From Flavobacteriaceae bacterium (lineage in GTDB: Bacteria > Bacteroidota > Bacteroidia > Flavobacteriales > Flavobacteriaceae): a stretch of DNA of 52,130 bases. Each line of letters opens with the position of its first letter. Within the stretch, counting starts at the first letter, position 1. Made by a program: the position numbers and the translations under genes. The stretch covers positions 1 to 52,130 of the forward strand of contig JAQXBT010000081.1 of NCBI GenBank assembly GCA_029252265.1. Direction: 5' to 3'. A model generated the notes under the pieces. It saw nothing but the letters and a program-made list of their open reading frames with translations, did no database searches and had not been told where the DNA came from. This document shows, one piece after another, positions 1-9,900 of the stretch.

Positions 1-115
1 TGTAAACACGAGTACACACACCACGTCGCTGAGGACAAGAATCTAAAGCAGCCGATTTACTCTTCTTAGTTATTTTGGCTCTTCCTTTTCTTACTAATTG
101 TGAAATTGTTGGCAT
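1..115 (-). CDS. rpsL: 30S ribosomal protein S12 (N-terminal part, runs off left edge)
   Basis: The minus strand from position 115 reads [12 protein letters not shown], then a lysine-rich stretch, then [12 protein letters not shown]. This is the highly conserved beginning of ribosomal protein S12; 38 codons are visible before the window edge. S12 sits in the decoding centre of the small subunit and is the classic site of streptomycin-resistance changes. In most bacteria rpsL heads the str operon (rpsL-rpsG-fusA), which would lie to the left of this window. A very good Bacteroidota promoter lies just upstream at 159-189. The identification is secure; only the truncation limits it. Confidence 0.97.
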   Translation of the reverse strand, partial: MPTISQLVRKGRAKITKKSKSAALDSCPQRRGVCTRVY

Positions 116-158
116 ATTCTATATACTATTTTTTTTAAATCCTCTTCTTAGAGGGCTG

Positions 159-189
159 CAAAGGTAAACATTAAAATGAATTATTCAAA
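159..189 (-). promoter_or_regulatory. Promoter of rpsL (str operon)
   Basis: On the minus strand there is TTTG (189-186), exactly 19 bp, then TACCTTTG (166-159). This matches the Bacteroidota sigma-A consensus (-33 TTTG or TTG, -7 TAnnTTTG) at ideal spacing. Predicted transcription start is near position 155, leaving a leader of about 40 nt before the ATG at 115. Confidence 0.85.
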
Positions 190-268
190 TCATAACTCCA
201 TAATTTTAAAATAATTACGTTTTTTTAAGGCGATTAAATAATTAGAACCCTTTTTACGTTAATTTTAC

Positions 269-1972
269 ATGAAAATCATATTTGTGACGATTCGTTTAAA
301 GTTATTTATTGAGGTTTTAGGCCTGTTTGCTGCCATTAATATTGCAACTGCACAAGCACTTCAGTTGAAAATTACCAGCGCTGATACGCTTCATTTGGAG
401 GTAATCGAAACGATCGGATACACCAAAACCTTTGAAGAGTTCACCTCGCTTGAAACTCAAGTTTCATCTTTTACTGCACAACTCTATCAGCTTGGGTATA
501 TTGAAGCGCAAGTTCTAGAAATTTCTACAGACCGACCCTCGGTGGTGGCGACGATAGCACTGGGACCTAAATACGAACGCATTTTGTTATATGCAGATAA
601 CGATCTTTTTAGTTTTTTAGAACTAGAATCTCGTAACGACCTTGAAAACAAAACTTATTATGGTGTGGATGTTTCTGATCTGGAATCTATACTAAACAAA
701 CTGACTGCCTTGTTAACATCAAAAAGTCATCCCTTTGCCAGCGTCTCTTTAAAAAATATCAGTCCAATTAATAAGACAACGTTAAGTGCCAATTTAGTCG
801 TTGAAAAAAAACAACCAAGACAGCTTCAATCGGTTGAAATTAAAGGCTACGAAAAATTTCCACGTTCGTTTATCAAGCAGTATCTAGGCATAAAAACCAA
901 TACCCCTTTTGACCTTAAAGCCATTCGATCCAAAACCGAAACGCTGAATCAACTCAACTTCACCAACCAACTTCGACCTGCAGAAGTGTTATTTACACAA
1001 GACACCACCCGAGTGTATTTATATTTAGAAAAAACCAAAAGCAATCGATTTGATGGGTTTTTAGGATTTGGATCGGACGAAACTTCTGGAGACCTAGAAA
1101 TAAATGGATATCTCAATCTGAATCTAGTTAACAACTTAAACTTTGGTGAATCGTTTCGACTTAATTATAGGAGCGACGAAAATGATCTAAAAACTTTTGA
1201 AACTCAGCTCACCCTCCCCTATTTATTTAAATCGCCCATCGGAAGCGAATTGCAATTAAATATTATCAAAAAAGACAGCACCTTTACTACGGCCGAACAA
1301 GCTGCAAGTTTGTACTATCAAATCAACCCAAAACAAAAAGTGTTTTTTGGAATTAAATCTTCGCAATCAAACGCATTAACAACAGAAATCATCAATACGA
1401 TTGAAGACTATCGAACCTCTGCTTATGAACTGCGTTATATGTATCAGCAACGCAATCCTCAAAATATACTGGTACCCTTAAAACGATTTTTTGAAGTTCG
1501 CTTGTCTAAAGCCACACGAAAAACAACAGATACAAAAACCAATCAAACAGTATACACCCTAAATGCATCCAATGTTTTTAGCCTGAATCTCAAAAATAGT
1601 GTTTACGTCAGACTTAATGCCCAAGGGATCAATTCTGAAAGCTATTTACAAAACGAACTCCTTCGATTTGGAGGGATTAACGCCATCCGCGGATTTGAAG
1701 AAAACAGTATTAGTGCAACCCAGTTTGGAATTCTTGCTTCCGAATACCGCTACCAACTCAGTCCAACGCTCTACATGCATTCAATTATAGATGCTGCGTA
1801 TTTTAAAACCCCCATCCAATCCGACCAAAAATTGTTTGGATTTGGATTTGGATTTGGACTGCTCACCGAAGCTGGCCTGTTAAAATTTAACCTTGCCAAT
1901 GGTAAAACAGAAACACAAAGCTTCAAGTTCTCTGACTCCAAAGTGCATTTGAGCTTAACGGCGACATTTTAA
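269..1972 (+). CDS. Omp85/TamA-like outer-membrane beta-barrel protein
   Basis: 567 residues with an N-terminal hydrophobic signal (cleavage likely near ATAQA, about residue 30). Roughly residues 30-260 look like POTRA-type periplasmic repeats and 265-567 like a C-terminal beta-barrel ending in phenylalanine, as outer-membrane proteins do. The diagnostic Omp85 motif I-R-G-F is at residues 473-476 (the L6-loop RGF motif), followed by alternating strand patterns. Family knowledge: Omp85 proteins insert or translocate proteins at the outer membrane. The length is shorter than a full BamA and closer to TamA-like or surface-antigen D15 proteins. It is divergent from rpsL and stands alone, with no obvious partner. 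A four-copy TTTGGA hexamer (1835-1858) encodes an FG-repeat strand near the C-terminus. The exact substrate is unknown. Confidence 0.8.
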   Translation: MKIIFVTIRLKLFIEVLGLFAAINIATAQALQLKITSADTLHLEVIETIGYTKTFEEFTSLETQVSSFTAQLYQLGYIEAQVLEISTDRPSVVATIALGPKYERILLYADNDLFSFLELESRNDLENKTYYGVDVSDLESILNKLTALLTSKSHPFASVSLKNISPINKTTLSANLVVEKKQPRQLQSVEIKGYEKFPRSFIKQYLGIKTNTPFDLKAIRSKTETLNQLNFTNQLRPAEVLFTQDTTRVYLYLEKTKSNRFDGFLGFGSDETSGDLEINGYLNLNLVNNLNFGESFRLNYRSDENDLKTFETQLTLPYLFKSPIGSELQLNIIKKDSTFTTAEQAASLYYQINPKQKVFFGIKSSQSNALTTEIINTIEDYRTSAYELRYMYQQRNPQNILVPLKRFFEVRLSKATRKTTDTKTNQTVYTLNASNVFSLNLKNSVYVRLNAQGINSESYLQNELLRFGGINAIRGFEENSISATQFGILASEYRYQLSPTLYMHSIIDAAYFKTPIQSDQKLFGFGFGFGLLTEAGLLKFNLANGKTETQSFKFSDSKVHLSLTATF

Positions 1973-2001
1973 TTTTGTTAACAGAGTAATCCCTGTTTAT
2001 T

Positions 2002-2020
2002 ATGTTAAAGGAATGTTAAA
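2002..2020 (+). promoter_or_regulatory. Direct repeat ATGTTAAA upstream of first susC
   Basis: ATGTTAAA occurs twice with an 11-bp period (2002-2009 and 2013-2020), about one helical turn apart. It lies some 40-55 bp upstream of a near-consensus -7 element (GACTTTTG, 2058-2065). Such phased direct repeats are typical binding sites for response regulators or similar activators. The role is inferred from position only. Confidence 0.35.
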
Positions 2021-2093
2021 ATACAAGGGGGTCATTTTTTTCTTAACTTTTTATTAAGACTTTTGGATTAGACTAATTCAAAAAATTTAAAGA

Positions 2094-5000
2094 ATGAAAA
2101 CCAAATTTACAATGATTTTAACGCTATTTATGGCGTTAATTGTGCAGATTTCATTTGCACAACAAAAAACAGTATCGGGCACCGTCTCCGATGAAAATGG
2201 ATTGCCTTTAATAGGAACCACCGTTTTAGTTGTTGGAACTTCCTCTGGAACCACAACTGACTTTGACGGAAAGTACACTATTAGAGCAAAAACAGGCGAT
2301 GTCCTTAGCTACAGCTATGTTGGGTATACCACCCAAAACAAAACCGTTGGTGCAGCGAGCACTATTAATTTATCACTTCAATCAGACAATACGCTGGATG
2401 AGGTGGTGGTAACGGCTTTAGGGCTTGAAAAGAAAAAAGATGAAGACTTAAGCTCATCAACAACAGTTAACAAAGATGCTCTGGAGAGATCCAAAGAATC
2501 TGGCATTATCCAAGGATTAGCAGGGAAAACTTCTGGATTAAAAATTACAAGAAATTCTGGTGACCCGGGGGCTGGAGCTTATATCCAAATTCGGGGACAA
2601 AACTCCCTAAATGGAAATTCGAACCCACTAATAATAATTGATGGTGTACCAGTGTCAAACAAAAGTGCAGGAGGTGCCACAGACGGCACTGTAGGAGGAG
2701 CTACAGACGGCGTGACTCAACAATCACGACTGAACGATCTAAGTTCCGAAGACGTAGAAAGCGTGACGATACTAAAGGGAGTTGCAGCAGCTTCTGTATG
2801 GGGAGCAGGTGCAGCAAATGGTGTAATTGTCATTAAAACTAAAAGAGGAAAAAGGAACAGTAAAGCAGTTGTAAACATAAAAAGCTCCGTTGCTTTTGAT
2901 AATATAAATGTAGAATTCAAAAAACAAAATACTTTTGGTCAAGGATATCCTTCATGGTGGCTTGATGATGGCAAGGACTACTCATCGGATGGAGGGATGT
3001 GGGTAGCTAACACGGGATTGTCTTGGGGAGATAGAATTTCAGATAGAACTGGGGGAGATGACACTGTTACTACAGGAAACACAAGATTTGAATCTGCTAC
3101 TGGAAATATCATTTACCCAATAACATCAAAAAACTCAACGGAAGTTTTCAATAGCACAAACCGTGATCAAGTTTTTGGGACAGGAATTACAATTGACAAT
3201 TCAGTAAATGTAGCTTTTGGAGCAGACAAAAGCAGTACCTTTATAAGTTATTCTGACTGGAGACAAGACGGAATAATACAAGGAAAATCAAGCTATAGAA
3301 GACAAACTTTTAGAATAAATCAAGTTACCGATTTGTCGGAGAAAATTAAATCCAAAGTAAGTGCGAGTTATTCTAGAATTGGATCGGATCGTATTCAACA
3401 AGGATCAAATCTACAAGGACTTTATTTAGGTTATTTAAGGTCCGCACCAGATTTTGACAACAGAGATTATGTAGGAACTTATTTCAATTCAGACGGTTTT
3501 CCAACGCTTAAATCGCATAGAAGTTATAGAAATTACCTAGGTTCTGCAGCACCAACTTATAACAACCCAGGCTGGACTATCAACGAACAAGACAATCCTA
3601 ATTATGTTGACAGGTTTACAATAACCCCACAGTTCGATTGGAAAATTAAAGAAAACTTAACTCTTACAACCCGATATGGCCTAGATTACTATAACGACCA
3701 TAGAGAGTATTACTTTCCCGTTAATTCTGCGGCAGGGTTAGGAACTGGTTTTTATGGAGAGCGTGATTTAAAAGAGAAGACCGAAAACTTTAATACTTTT
3801 TTAAACTCATCCCATATCATTAATGAAAATTTGAATTTAAATTTAATTTTGGGTATGTCTATTGACAGTAATCAATACTCAATCTTAGGGGGAACTTCTG
3901 AACAATTCACTAATCCTGCAGTGGGAGATCTAAGGATTTTTGGAAATGCTACTGCAGCGAACGAATCAATTGCCAGCTATAAGGAGGAAACAAGAAAGTC
4001 TGGTGGATATTTTATTTTAAATATGGATGCGTATGATCAATTATATTTTGAAGCATCTGCACGTTACGAAAGATCATCAACTTTTGAAGAAAATGTATTC
4101 TACCCAAGTGCTTCAATTGGATGGAAATTTTCAGACTTAGTCAATAACGACATCTTGTCATTTGGTAAAGTAAGAGTTGCATATGGCGAAATTGGAATAA
4201 CTCCAGAACCCTACTCTACAACAACAACCTATGGCCCAGGGGGTGTATTCTCATCATGGGGTGACGGACTGTCAGCAGCAGCTTATGGAAATCCGTTTTC
4301 AAGAAGTAATACTTTAGGCAATCCAGACTTAAAAGAAGAACGTATAAAGGAACTAGAATTTGGAGCTGACATTAGGCTTTTCAATAACAAAGCTAGTTTA
4401 GGTTTTACAATATACGACAAAACTACAAGTGATGCTATTCTGAATGTGGACGTTGCTCCATCATCTGGATTCCTGGGTAAACGAGCTAATGCTGCTGAGA
4501 TCACTAATAAAGGATTAGAACTAGATGGTTCAGTAAATCTAATTAACAATACTAACTTTACTTGGAAATTGAATGCTAACTACTCTCATAACAAAAATAA
4601 AGTCACAGATTTAAATGGAGTTGAATCAGTATTCCTTGCTGGATTTACCGGTACTTCTTCTAGAGTTGTAGAAGGCCATCCCGTAGGAACTCTTTGGGGT
4701 GGTAAATTTGCAAGAGACTCAAACGGAGGCTACGTTTTAGACGATAATGGATTTCCTACTATCTCCGAAGAAGAAGGAGTTCTTGGAGATCCAAATCCAG
4801 ATTGGATTGGAGGCGTTGGTACTGTTTTAAGCTACAAAGGCTTTACTTTATCCGCACAACTTGAAACATCTCAAGGAAACGACCACTGGGCTGGAACTGA
4901 AGGAGTTCTAAAATATTTTGGAATTCATCCAGAAACAGCAAATGAATCTACTGCAACAGCAGATTTAAAAACTTTTGATGGAAGAACAATCTCAAATGGC

Positions 5001-5360
5001 ACAACGTTTAGAGGGAATATTCAAGATTTTGGTGGCGGTGATGTTGCTTTAGATTTGGAATGGTACACTGCGAACGGAGGCGGGTTTGGAAACCAATCTG
5101 AGAGCTTCGTAAAGGACGCTTCATGGACACGACTAAGAGAGGTCTCTTTAGCATACGATCTTCCTAAAAAGTTGATTAAAAATGCTGGATTTTCATCAAT
5201 TAGACTTACTTTATCAGGAAGAAATTTGGCTTTATGGTCAAAAATTGATGGATTTGACCCTGACATAAATTTAACTGGAGCAACTCTCGGAAGGGGATTA
5301 GATTATTTTACAAATCCATCTTCTCAAACCTATGCATTTACTTTAAATCTAACTTTTTAA
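2094..5360 (+). CDS. SusC-like TonB-dependent transporter (system 1)
   Basis: 1088 residues. The signal peptide ends near ISFAQQ (about residue 23). A carboxypeptidase-regulatory-like domain follows (about 25-100, with G-T-V-S-D-E-N-G and DFDGKYT), then the TonB-box region (DNTLDEVVVTALG), a plug domain (about 125-235, containing IIDGVPV and VTILKG...ANGVI) and a large beta-barrel ending in LNLTF. This is the typical SusC/RagA architecture: an energy-dependent outer-membrane importer that works with a SusD lid lipoprotein, here the next gene 10 bp downstream. Its N-terminus is closely similar to the second SusC at 7000, so the two are paralogues, but the barrels differ strongly. An 8-codon tandem duplication lies in the plug region (2670-2717). 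The substrate cannot be told from sequence; no carbohydrate enzymes are nearby. Confidence 0.92.
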   Translation: MKTKFTMILTLFMALIVQISFAQQKTVSGTVSDENGLPLIGTTVLVVGTSSGTTTDFDGKYTIRAKTGDVLSYSYVGYTTQNKTVGAASTINLSLQSDNTLDEVVVTALGLEKKKDEDLSSSTTVNKDALERSKESGIIQGLAGKTSGLKITRNSGDPGAGAYIQIRGQNSLNGNSNPLIIIDGVPVSNKSAGGATDGTVGGATDGVTQQSRLNDLSSEDVESVTILKGVAAASVWGAGAANGVIVIKTKRGKRNSKAVVNIKSSVAFDNINVEFKKQNTFGQGYPSWWLDDGKDYSSDGGMWVANTGLSWGDRISDRTGGDDTVTTGNTRFESATGNIIYPITSKNSTEVFNSTNRDQVFGTGITIDNSVNVAFGADKSSTFISYSDWRQDGIIQGKSSYRRQTFRINQVTDLSEKIKSKVSASYSRIGSDRIQQGSNLQGLYLGYLRSAPDFDNRDYVGTYFNSDGFPTLKSHRSYRNYLGSAAPTYNNPGWTINEQDNPNYVDRFTITPQFDWKIKENLTLTTRYGLDYYNDHREYYFPVNSAAGLGTGFYGERDLKEKTENFNTFLNSSHIINENLNLNLILGMSIDSNQYSILGGTSEQFTNPAVGDLRIFGNATAANESIASYKEETRKSGGYFILNMDAYDQLYFEASARYERSSTFEENVFYPSASIGWKFSDLVNNDILSFGKVRVAYGEIGITPEPYSTTTTYGPGGVFSSWGDGLSAAAYGNPFSRSNTLGNPDLKEERIKELEFGADIRLFNNKASLGFTIYDKTTSDAILNVDVAPSSGFLGKRANAAEITNKGLELDGSVNLINNTNFTWKLNANYSHNKNKVTDLNGVESVFLAGFTGTSSRVVEGHPVGTLWGGKFARDSNGGYVLDDNGFPTISEEEGVLGDPNPDWIGGVGTVLSYKGFTLSAQLETSQGNDHWAGTEGVLKYFGIHPETANESTATADLKTFDGRTISNGTTFRGNIQDFGGGDVALDLEWYTANGGGFGNQSESFVKDASWTRLREVSLAYDLPKKLIKNAGFSSIRLTLSGRNLALWSKIDGFDPDINLTGATLGRGLDYFTNPSSQTYAFTLNLTF
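2670..2717 (+). repeat. 24-bp in-frame tandem duplication in susC-1
   Basis: Two adjacent 24-nt units encode GGATDGTV and GGATDGVT. They differ mostly at synonymous positions, so the duplication is not very recent. It falls in the plug domain just after the DGVPV motif. Confidence 0.6.
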
Positions 5361-5370
5361 AATAATTAAA

Positions 5371-6684
5371 ATGAAAAAAATGAAATTCAATTTAATCTTA
5401 TTAACTGTTTTGAGTATTTTCAGCTCTTGCAGTGATTACACAGATGGAATTAATAAATCTCCAAATGAGTTTACAGATGCACCAGGAGACCTTTTAATAG
5501 GACAAGCAAACTTAGCTGTAATTAAAATTAACGGAAGTCAAGCTTCAAGAATATCTGGCATTTGGACAGATCAATTCACAGGAAGTGATAGACAATATAT
5601 TTCTTTGGATAGTTATATTGTGACTTCTGGGGGTTTTGATGACGACTGGAGTGACCTTTACACAGGGTTAGCTCAATCAAAATTAGCAGAAACGAAAGCA
5701 ATAGAAAATGATGACATCTTTTTGGAGGGAGTTTCAAAAATAATGCAAGCGATTTTGCTCGGAGAAGCTACTAGTTTGTGGGGAGATGTACCAGATTCAG
5801 AAGCTGGTGATTACATTACTTCACCAAACCCACTATACGACAGTCAAGTAGATGTATTTGCTCATGTTCAAGACTTGCTGACTGATGCAATATCAAAACT
5901 TGGGGAAACAACTGTCTCAGGCACTTATGATACCGGATTTAAATCCGAAGGAACATGGTCAGAAATAGCACACTCCCTAAAAGCCCGATATTATTTGGTT
6001 GCCAAGGATTATCCTGCAGCGCTATCAGAGGCTAAAAGCGGCATCACATTAGGAAATGATTTACTTTCAATTCACACCTCAAGTTCAGGATCAAGAAACT
6101 TGTACTATCAGTTTATAGTGGAAGAAAGAGGTGGCTATTTAACAGCTGGTGGACCAAGCAAATTACACAATCTACTTAGTGGAGCTGAACCAAGACTGCT
6201 AGTCACCCCAGGTGATTCTAAAAGAAAAGACGTGTATTTTGATGGAACAGAACTAAATACAAATGTTGGAGGTTATTTTGCTATTGACTCTAGCTTTCCA
6301 TTGGTTTCATACATTGAAACTAAATTAATCGAAGCTGAAGCTGCTCAACGCGCAAATGGCAGTACAGGTTCGGAAGGACTAATTGCATTTAATGAGGCTA
6401 GAACTCATTTAGCAAGTGAATATAGTGGAGACTTCCCTCTGTCCACATCATCAGGTATTAACTTAACAAATGAAATACTAGAAGAGAAATACATATCGAT
6501 GATTGGATCACTGCAAGTGTTTCATGACGCAAGAAGAACAAATAATGTGTTAAGTATTCCTGTAAAAAGTACGTCAGCGACAAGTATTCCTCAACGGTTT
6601 TTATACCCTCAGTCAGAAATTGGAGCAAATAAAAATTTTCCTGGAGTAATAGGTTTATTTGAAAAAACATCAATTAACAATTAA
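5371..6684 (+). CDS. SusD/RagB-like substrate-binding lipoprotein (system 1)
   Basis: 437 residues. A lipoprotein signal peptide ends in I-F-S-S-C with the lipidated cysteine at residue 20. The mature part has the helical TPR-like SusD organisation: DDDWSDLYTGL, then the central WGDVPDSEA region that matches the SusD-family 'YGDVPYSEA' signature, and a C-terminal ARRTNN...PQRFLYPQSE stretch typical of SusD/RagB C-termini. It is surface-tethered and caps the SusC channel encoded 10 bp upstream. At 437 residues it is shorter than many glycan-binding SusD proteins (often 500 or more). A second in-frame ATG at codon 4 is an alternative start. A strong terminator follows at 6745-6775, so the system 1 transcript ends here. 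Confidence 0.88.
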   Translation: MKKMKFNLILLTVLSIFSSCSDYTDGINKSPNEFTDAPGDLLIGQANLAVIKINGSQASRISGIWTDQFTGSDRQYISLDSYIVTSGGFDDDWSDLYTGLAQSKLAETKAIENDDIFLEGVSKIMQAILLGEATSLWGDVPDSEAGDYITSPNPLYDSQVDVFAHVQDLLTDAISKLGETTVSGTYDTGFKSEGTWSEIAHSLKARYYLVAKDYPAALSEAKSGITLGNDLLSIHTSSSGSRNLYYQFIVEERGGYLTAGGPSKLHNLLSGAEPRLLVTPGDSKRKDVYFDGTELNTNVGGYFAIDSSFPLVSYIETKLIEAEAAQRANGSTGSEGLIAFNEARTHLASEYSGDFPLSTSSGINLTNEILEEKYISMIGSLQVFHDARRTNNVLSIPVKSTSATSIPQRFLYPQSEIGANKNFPGVIGLFEKTSINN

Positions 6685-6744
6685 AATCAGAGTGCGGTAC
6701 AACATTAAAATATAGTGATTCAATAATCTAATATTTTAATTCAA

Positions 6745-6775
6745 TAAAAAACCACCCAATCGGGTGGTTTTTTTA
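6745..6775 (+). terminator. Intrinsic terminator after susCD system 1
   Basis: Stem ACCACCC / GGGTGGT (6751-6757 with 6762-6768), short AATC-type loop, preceded by an A-run and followed by seven T residues. The same stem sequence is used again at 16461-16485. Confidence 0.9.
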
Positions 6776-6842
6776 TGTCAAAAAAAATTAGTTTTTAAAT
6801 AATTGATTAATACAGTAGCATATGATTCCGTCAATTCAATTA

Positions 6843-6857
6843 TTGTTTAATAAACAA
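6843..6857. promoter_or_regulatory. Perfect palindrome upstream of second susC
   Basis: TTGTTTA-A-TAAACAA: 7-bp arms around a single central base, about 85 bp upstream of the -33 element of the system 2 promoter. It has the form of a dimeric regulator operator; the function is inferred. The rest of the 315-bp gap 6685-6999 holds the system 1 terminator, this site, a second inverted repeat (6908-6929) and a promoter; nothing coding was seen. Confidence 0.35.
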
Positions 6858-6907
6858 GATAAAACATGAACATAATATAATAATAAAGTACAATTTAACT
6901 TAATATG

Positions 6908-6929
6908 TTTAATTTTAAATAGAATTAAA
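6908..6929. promoter_or_regulatory. Inverted repeat next to the susC-2 promoter
   Basis: TTTAATT (6908-6914), 8-nt spacer, AATTAAA (6923-6929), ending 11 bp before the TTG at 6941. The position suits an activator site. The very high AT content of the region lowers the significance. Confidence 0.25.
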
Positions 6930-6940
6930 TAAACAAAAAG

Positions 6941-6971
6941 TTGGTTATTTGAGTTATAATCGTCACTTTTG
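6941..6971 (+). promoter_or_regulatory. Promoter of susCD system 2
   Basis: TTG (6941-6943), 20 bp, CACTTTTG (6964-6971), one mismatch from TAnnTTTG. Predicted start near 6975 gives a leader of about 25 nt before the ATG at 7000. Confidence 0.6.
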
Positions 6972-6999
6972 CGAGGACTAATTTAAATAAATAACAAAA

Positions 7000-9900
7000 A
7001 TGAAAACAAAGTTTAGAATCATTCTAACGCTATTCTTGGCGTTTACTGTGCAACTTTCATTCGCACAACAACTTACCGTAACAGGTACCGTTTCAGATGA
7101 TAGTGGGATGCCACTAATAGGAGCGACTGTAGCAATTGCAGGAACTTCAACTGGAACAACATCCGATTTTGACGGAAATTATTCTATTAAAGCAAACCAA
7201 GGCGATGTCCTTAGTGTTAGCTATGTAGGCTATTCGAGTCAAGACATTACTGTTGGAACAAGTACTACAGTAAATGTAACTTTAGCAGCAGACAACACTT
7301 TAGAAGAAGTTGTTGTAACCGCTCTTGGTATTAAAAGAGACGAAAAAGCTTTAGGGTATTCCGTTCAAAGTATTAAAGGTGAAGGTATGACGGAAGCAAG
7401 AGAGAGTAACATCTCAAATGCTTTAAGTGGTAAAATTGCTGGTGTACAAGTAACTGGAACTTCTGGTAGCGTTGGTGCTTCCTCTAGAATTGTATTAAGG
7501 GGTAATTCTTCTATTACAGGTAATAACGAACCTTTGTATGTAGTAGATGGTGTGCCAATCGATAACCGTAGTTTTGGGAACGCTGGTTCAAGTGGTGGTG
7601 TTGATTTACCAAATGGAGCTGCAGATATCAATCCAGACGATATTGAATCGGTAACAGTCCTTAAAGGCCCTAATGCAGCTGCATTATATGGTTTAAGAGC
7701 TGGTAACGGTGTGATTGTAATCACAACTAAAAGAGGAACTGCTGGGAAAAAATTCAGTGTTTCTGTAAATAGTAACATCACATTCTCTAATCCTTTATTA
7801 TTACCAAACTACCAAAACTCATATGGTCAAGGTGGTGATCCTTCTTACTTCGAATACGTGAACGGCGCAAGTGGCGGTGTTGGCGATGGTGTTGATGAGA
7901 GTTGGGGTCCTCCTTTGGATGTTGGTTTAGAATTTGTACAATGGGATTCTCAGTTATATAGTGGACAACCATTACCATGGGTATCGCGTCCAAACAACGT
8001 GAAAGATTTCCTTGACACAGGTGTAAACACATCTAACAATGTATCATTATCAAATGAAAACTTCAGATTATCTATTGGTAATTCAGAAGAATTAGGAATG
8101 GTACCAAATACATCGTTAGAAAAAATAACGATCGGTCTTAGTGGTTCTGTAGAGTTAGGAGAACGCATGAATGCTTCAGTCTCTTTAAACTATTTTAATA
8201 TTGATAGTGGAAACTTACCAATCTCAGGTTATAACAATGAGAATCCATTTCAACAATTTATATGGTCTGCAAGAAACGTAGATTTCCAATCACTTAGAGA
8301 CTGGAGAAGTTTTCCTTTAGCACCAGTAGGAACTGCTGCAGAAGGAACCCCTTTAAACTGGAATCATAATTTCCAAAACAACCCTTACTGGGTGTTAGAA
8401 ACAAATCTTAACACATTTTCTAAGGACCGTTTAATTGGTAATATCGATTTAAACTATGATTTAACGGATTGGATGTCTTTAAATACTAAAATAGGAACAG
8501 ACAGTTACAGTCAATTAGAAACACAACGTCAAGCAATTGGAAGTAACAACGCCCAAAACGGTAGTTACTATGAAGTTCAAAGACGATTTGAAGAAATTAA
8601 CGCGAGTGTTTTATTGACAATCAACAAAGCAATTTCTGAAGATATTGGATTCTCTCTTAGTGTAGGAGGAAATCAAATGAGAAGAACATACAATGCAATC
8701 TCTGGGTACCTTCCTAGTTTAGAATTACCAAACTTATATAACCTTTCTAACCTTCAAACAGGTGCGACTGCAAGTTTAAGTGGTAACCTAAGTGAACAAG
8801 AAATTAGTAGTGCCTATGCTTACGGACAATTTTCTTTTAAAGAAATGGTGTTTTTAGACTTTACTGCTAGAAATGACTGGGCAAGTATTTTACCAGTCGC
8901 AAACAATTCATTCTTCTACCCATCAGTTGCAGGATCCCTTTTAATATCTAAAATGGTTGATCTTTCTGCTGCTAAAATCGATTTCTTAAAAGTAAGAGGT
9001 GGATGGTCTGAAGTTGGTAGTACGGGTGCTTTAGGTGCTTATGCAATTAACTCTACGTTTGGATTAGCGAATACAGGCTTTGGTAACCAAGGATATTCTC
9101 CAAACACACAGTACAACCCGAACTTAAAAGCGGAAACTGTTACTGGAGTTGAATTTGGTTTAGATGCTAGACTCTTTGCAAACAGAGTACGTTTAAGTGC
9201 TACTTACTATGATCAATTGAGTGAGGATTTACTTGTACCAATACAAGTTTCTTCTTCAACTGGATTTACAAATTCATGGGATAATATTGCCGATATGAGC
9301 AATAAAGGTATTGAGATACAATTAGGCGCGACCATCATCGATAAAGGAGATTTCTCTTTTGATGTTGATTTAAACTGGGCTCAGAATGAGAGTGAAGTAA
9401 CCTCTCTTGGTGGCTTAGATACCTATGTACTTGGTGGACAATGGGGAGTTTCATTAGAAGCGCGTCCAGGCCTTCCTTACGGTTCTATTGTAGGACGTGA
9501 TTTCTCAAGAACAGATGACGGACAAGTTATTTATAGTAACGGTCTTCCTGTAATTGATTCAACTCAAAAAGTTCTTGGAAACATTGCTCCAGATTGGACT
9601 GGTGGTGCCAACTTTAGTGTTAAATACAAAAACTTCAGCTTAGCTGCACTTGTAGATGCTAAGATTGGTGGCGATGTACACAGTATGACATACTCTTGGG
9701 GTCGTTATGCAGGTACCTTAGAAGAATCACTTATTGGTCGTGAGACTGGAGTTGTTGGAAACGGGGTTAGAGCTGATGGTAACGGAGGGTTTGTACCTAA
9801 TGATGTTACTGTTTCTGCAAAATCATTTAACCAAGCATCTTACAGTAACAGTATCGAATCAAGTGCAATATTTGATGCCTCTTATGTGAAGTTAAGACAA

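Noticed and set aside
1977-1997. AACAG...CTGTT hairpin after the Omp85-like gene as a terminator
   Set aside because: The stem is only five weak base pairs and is not followed by a T-run.
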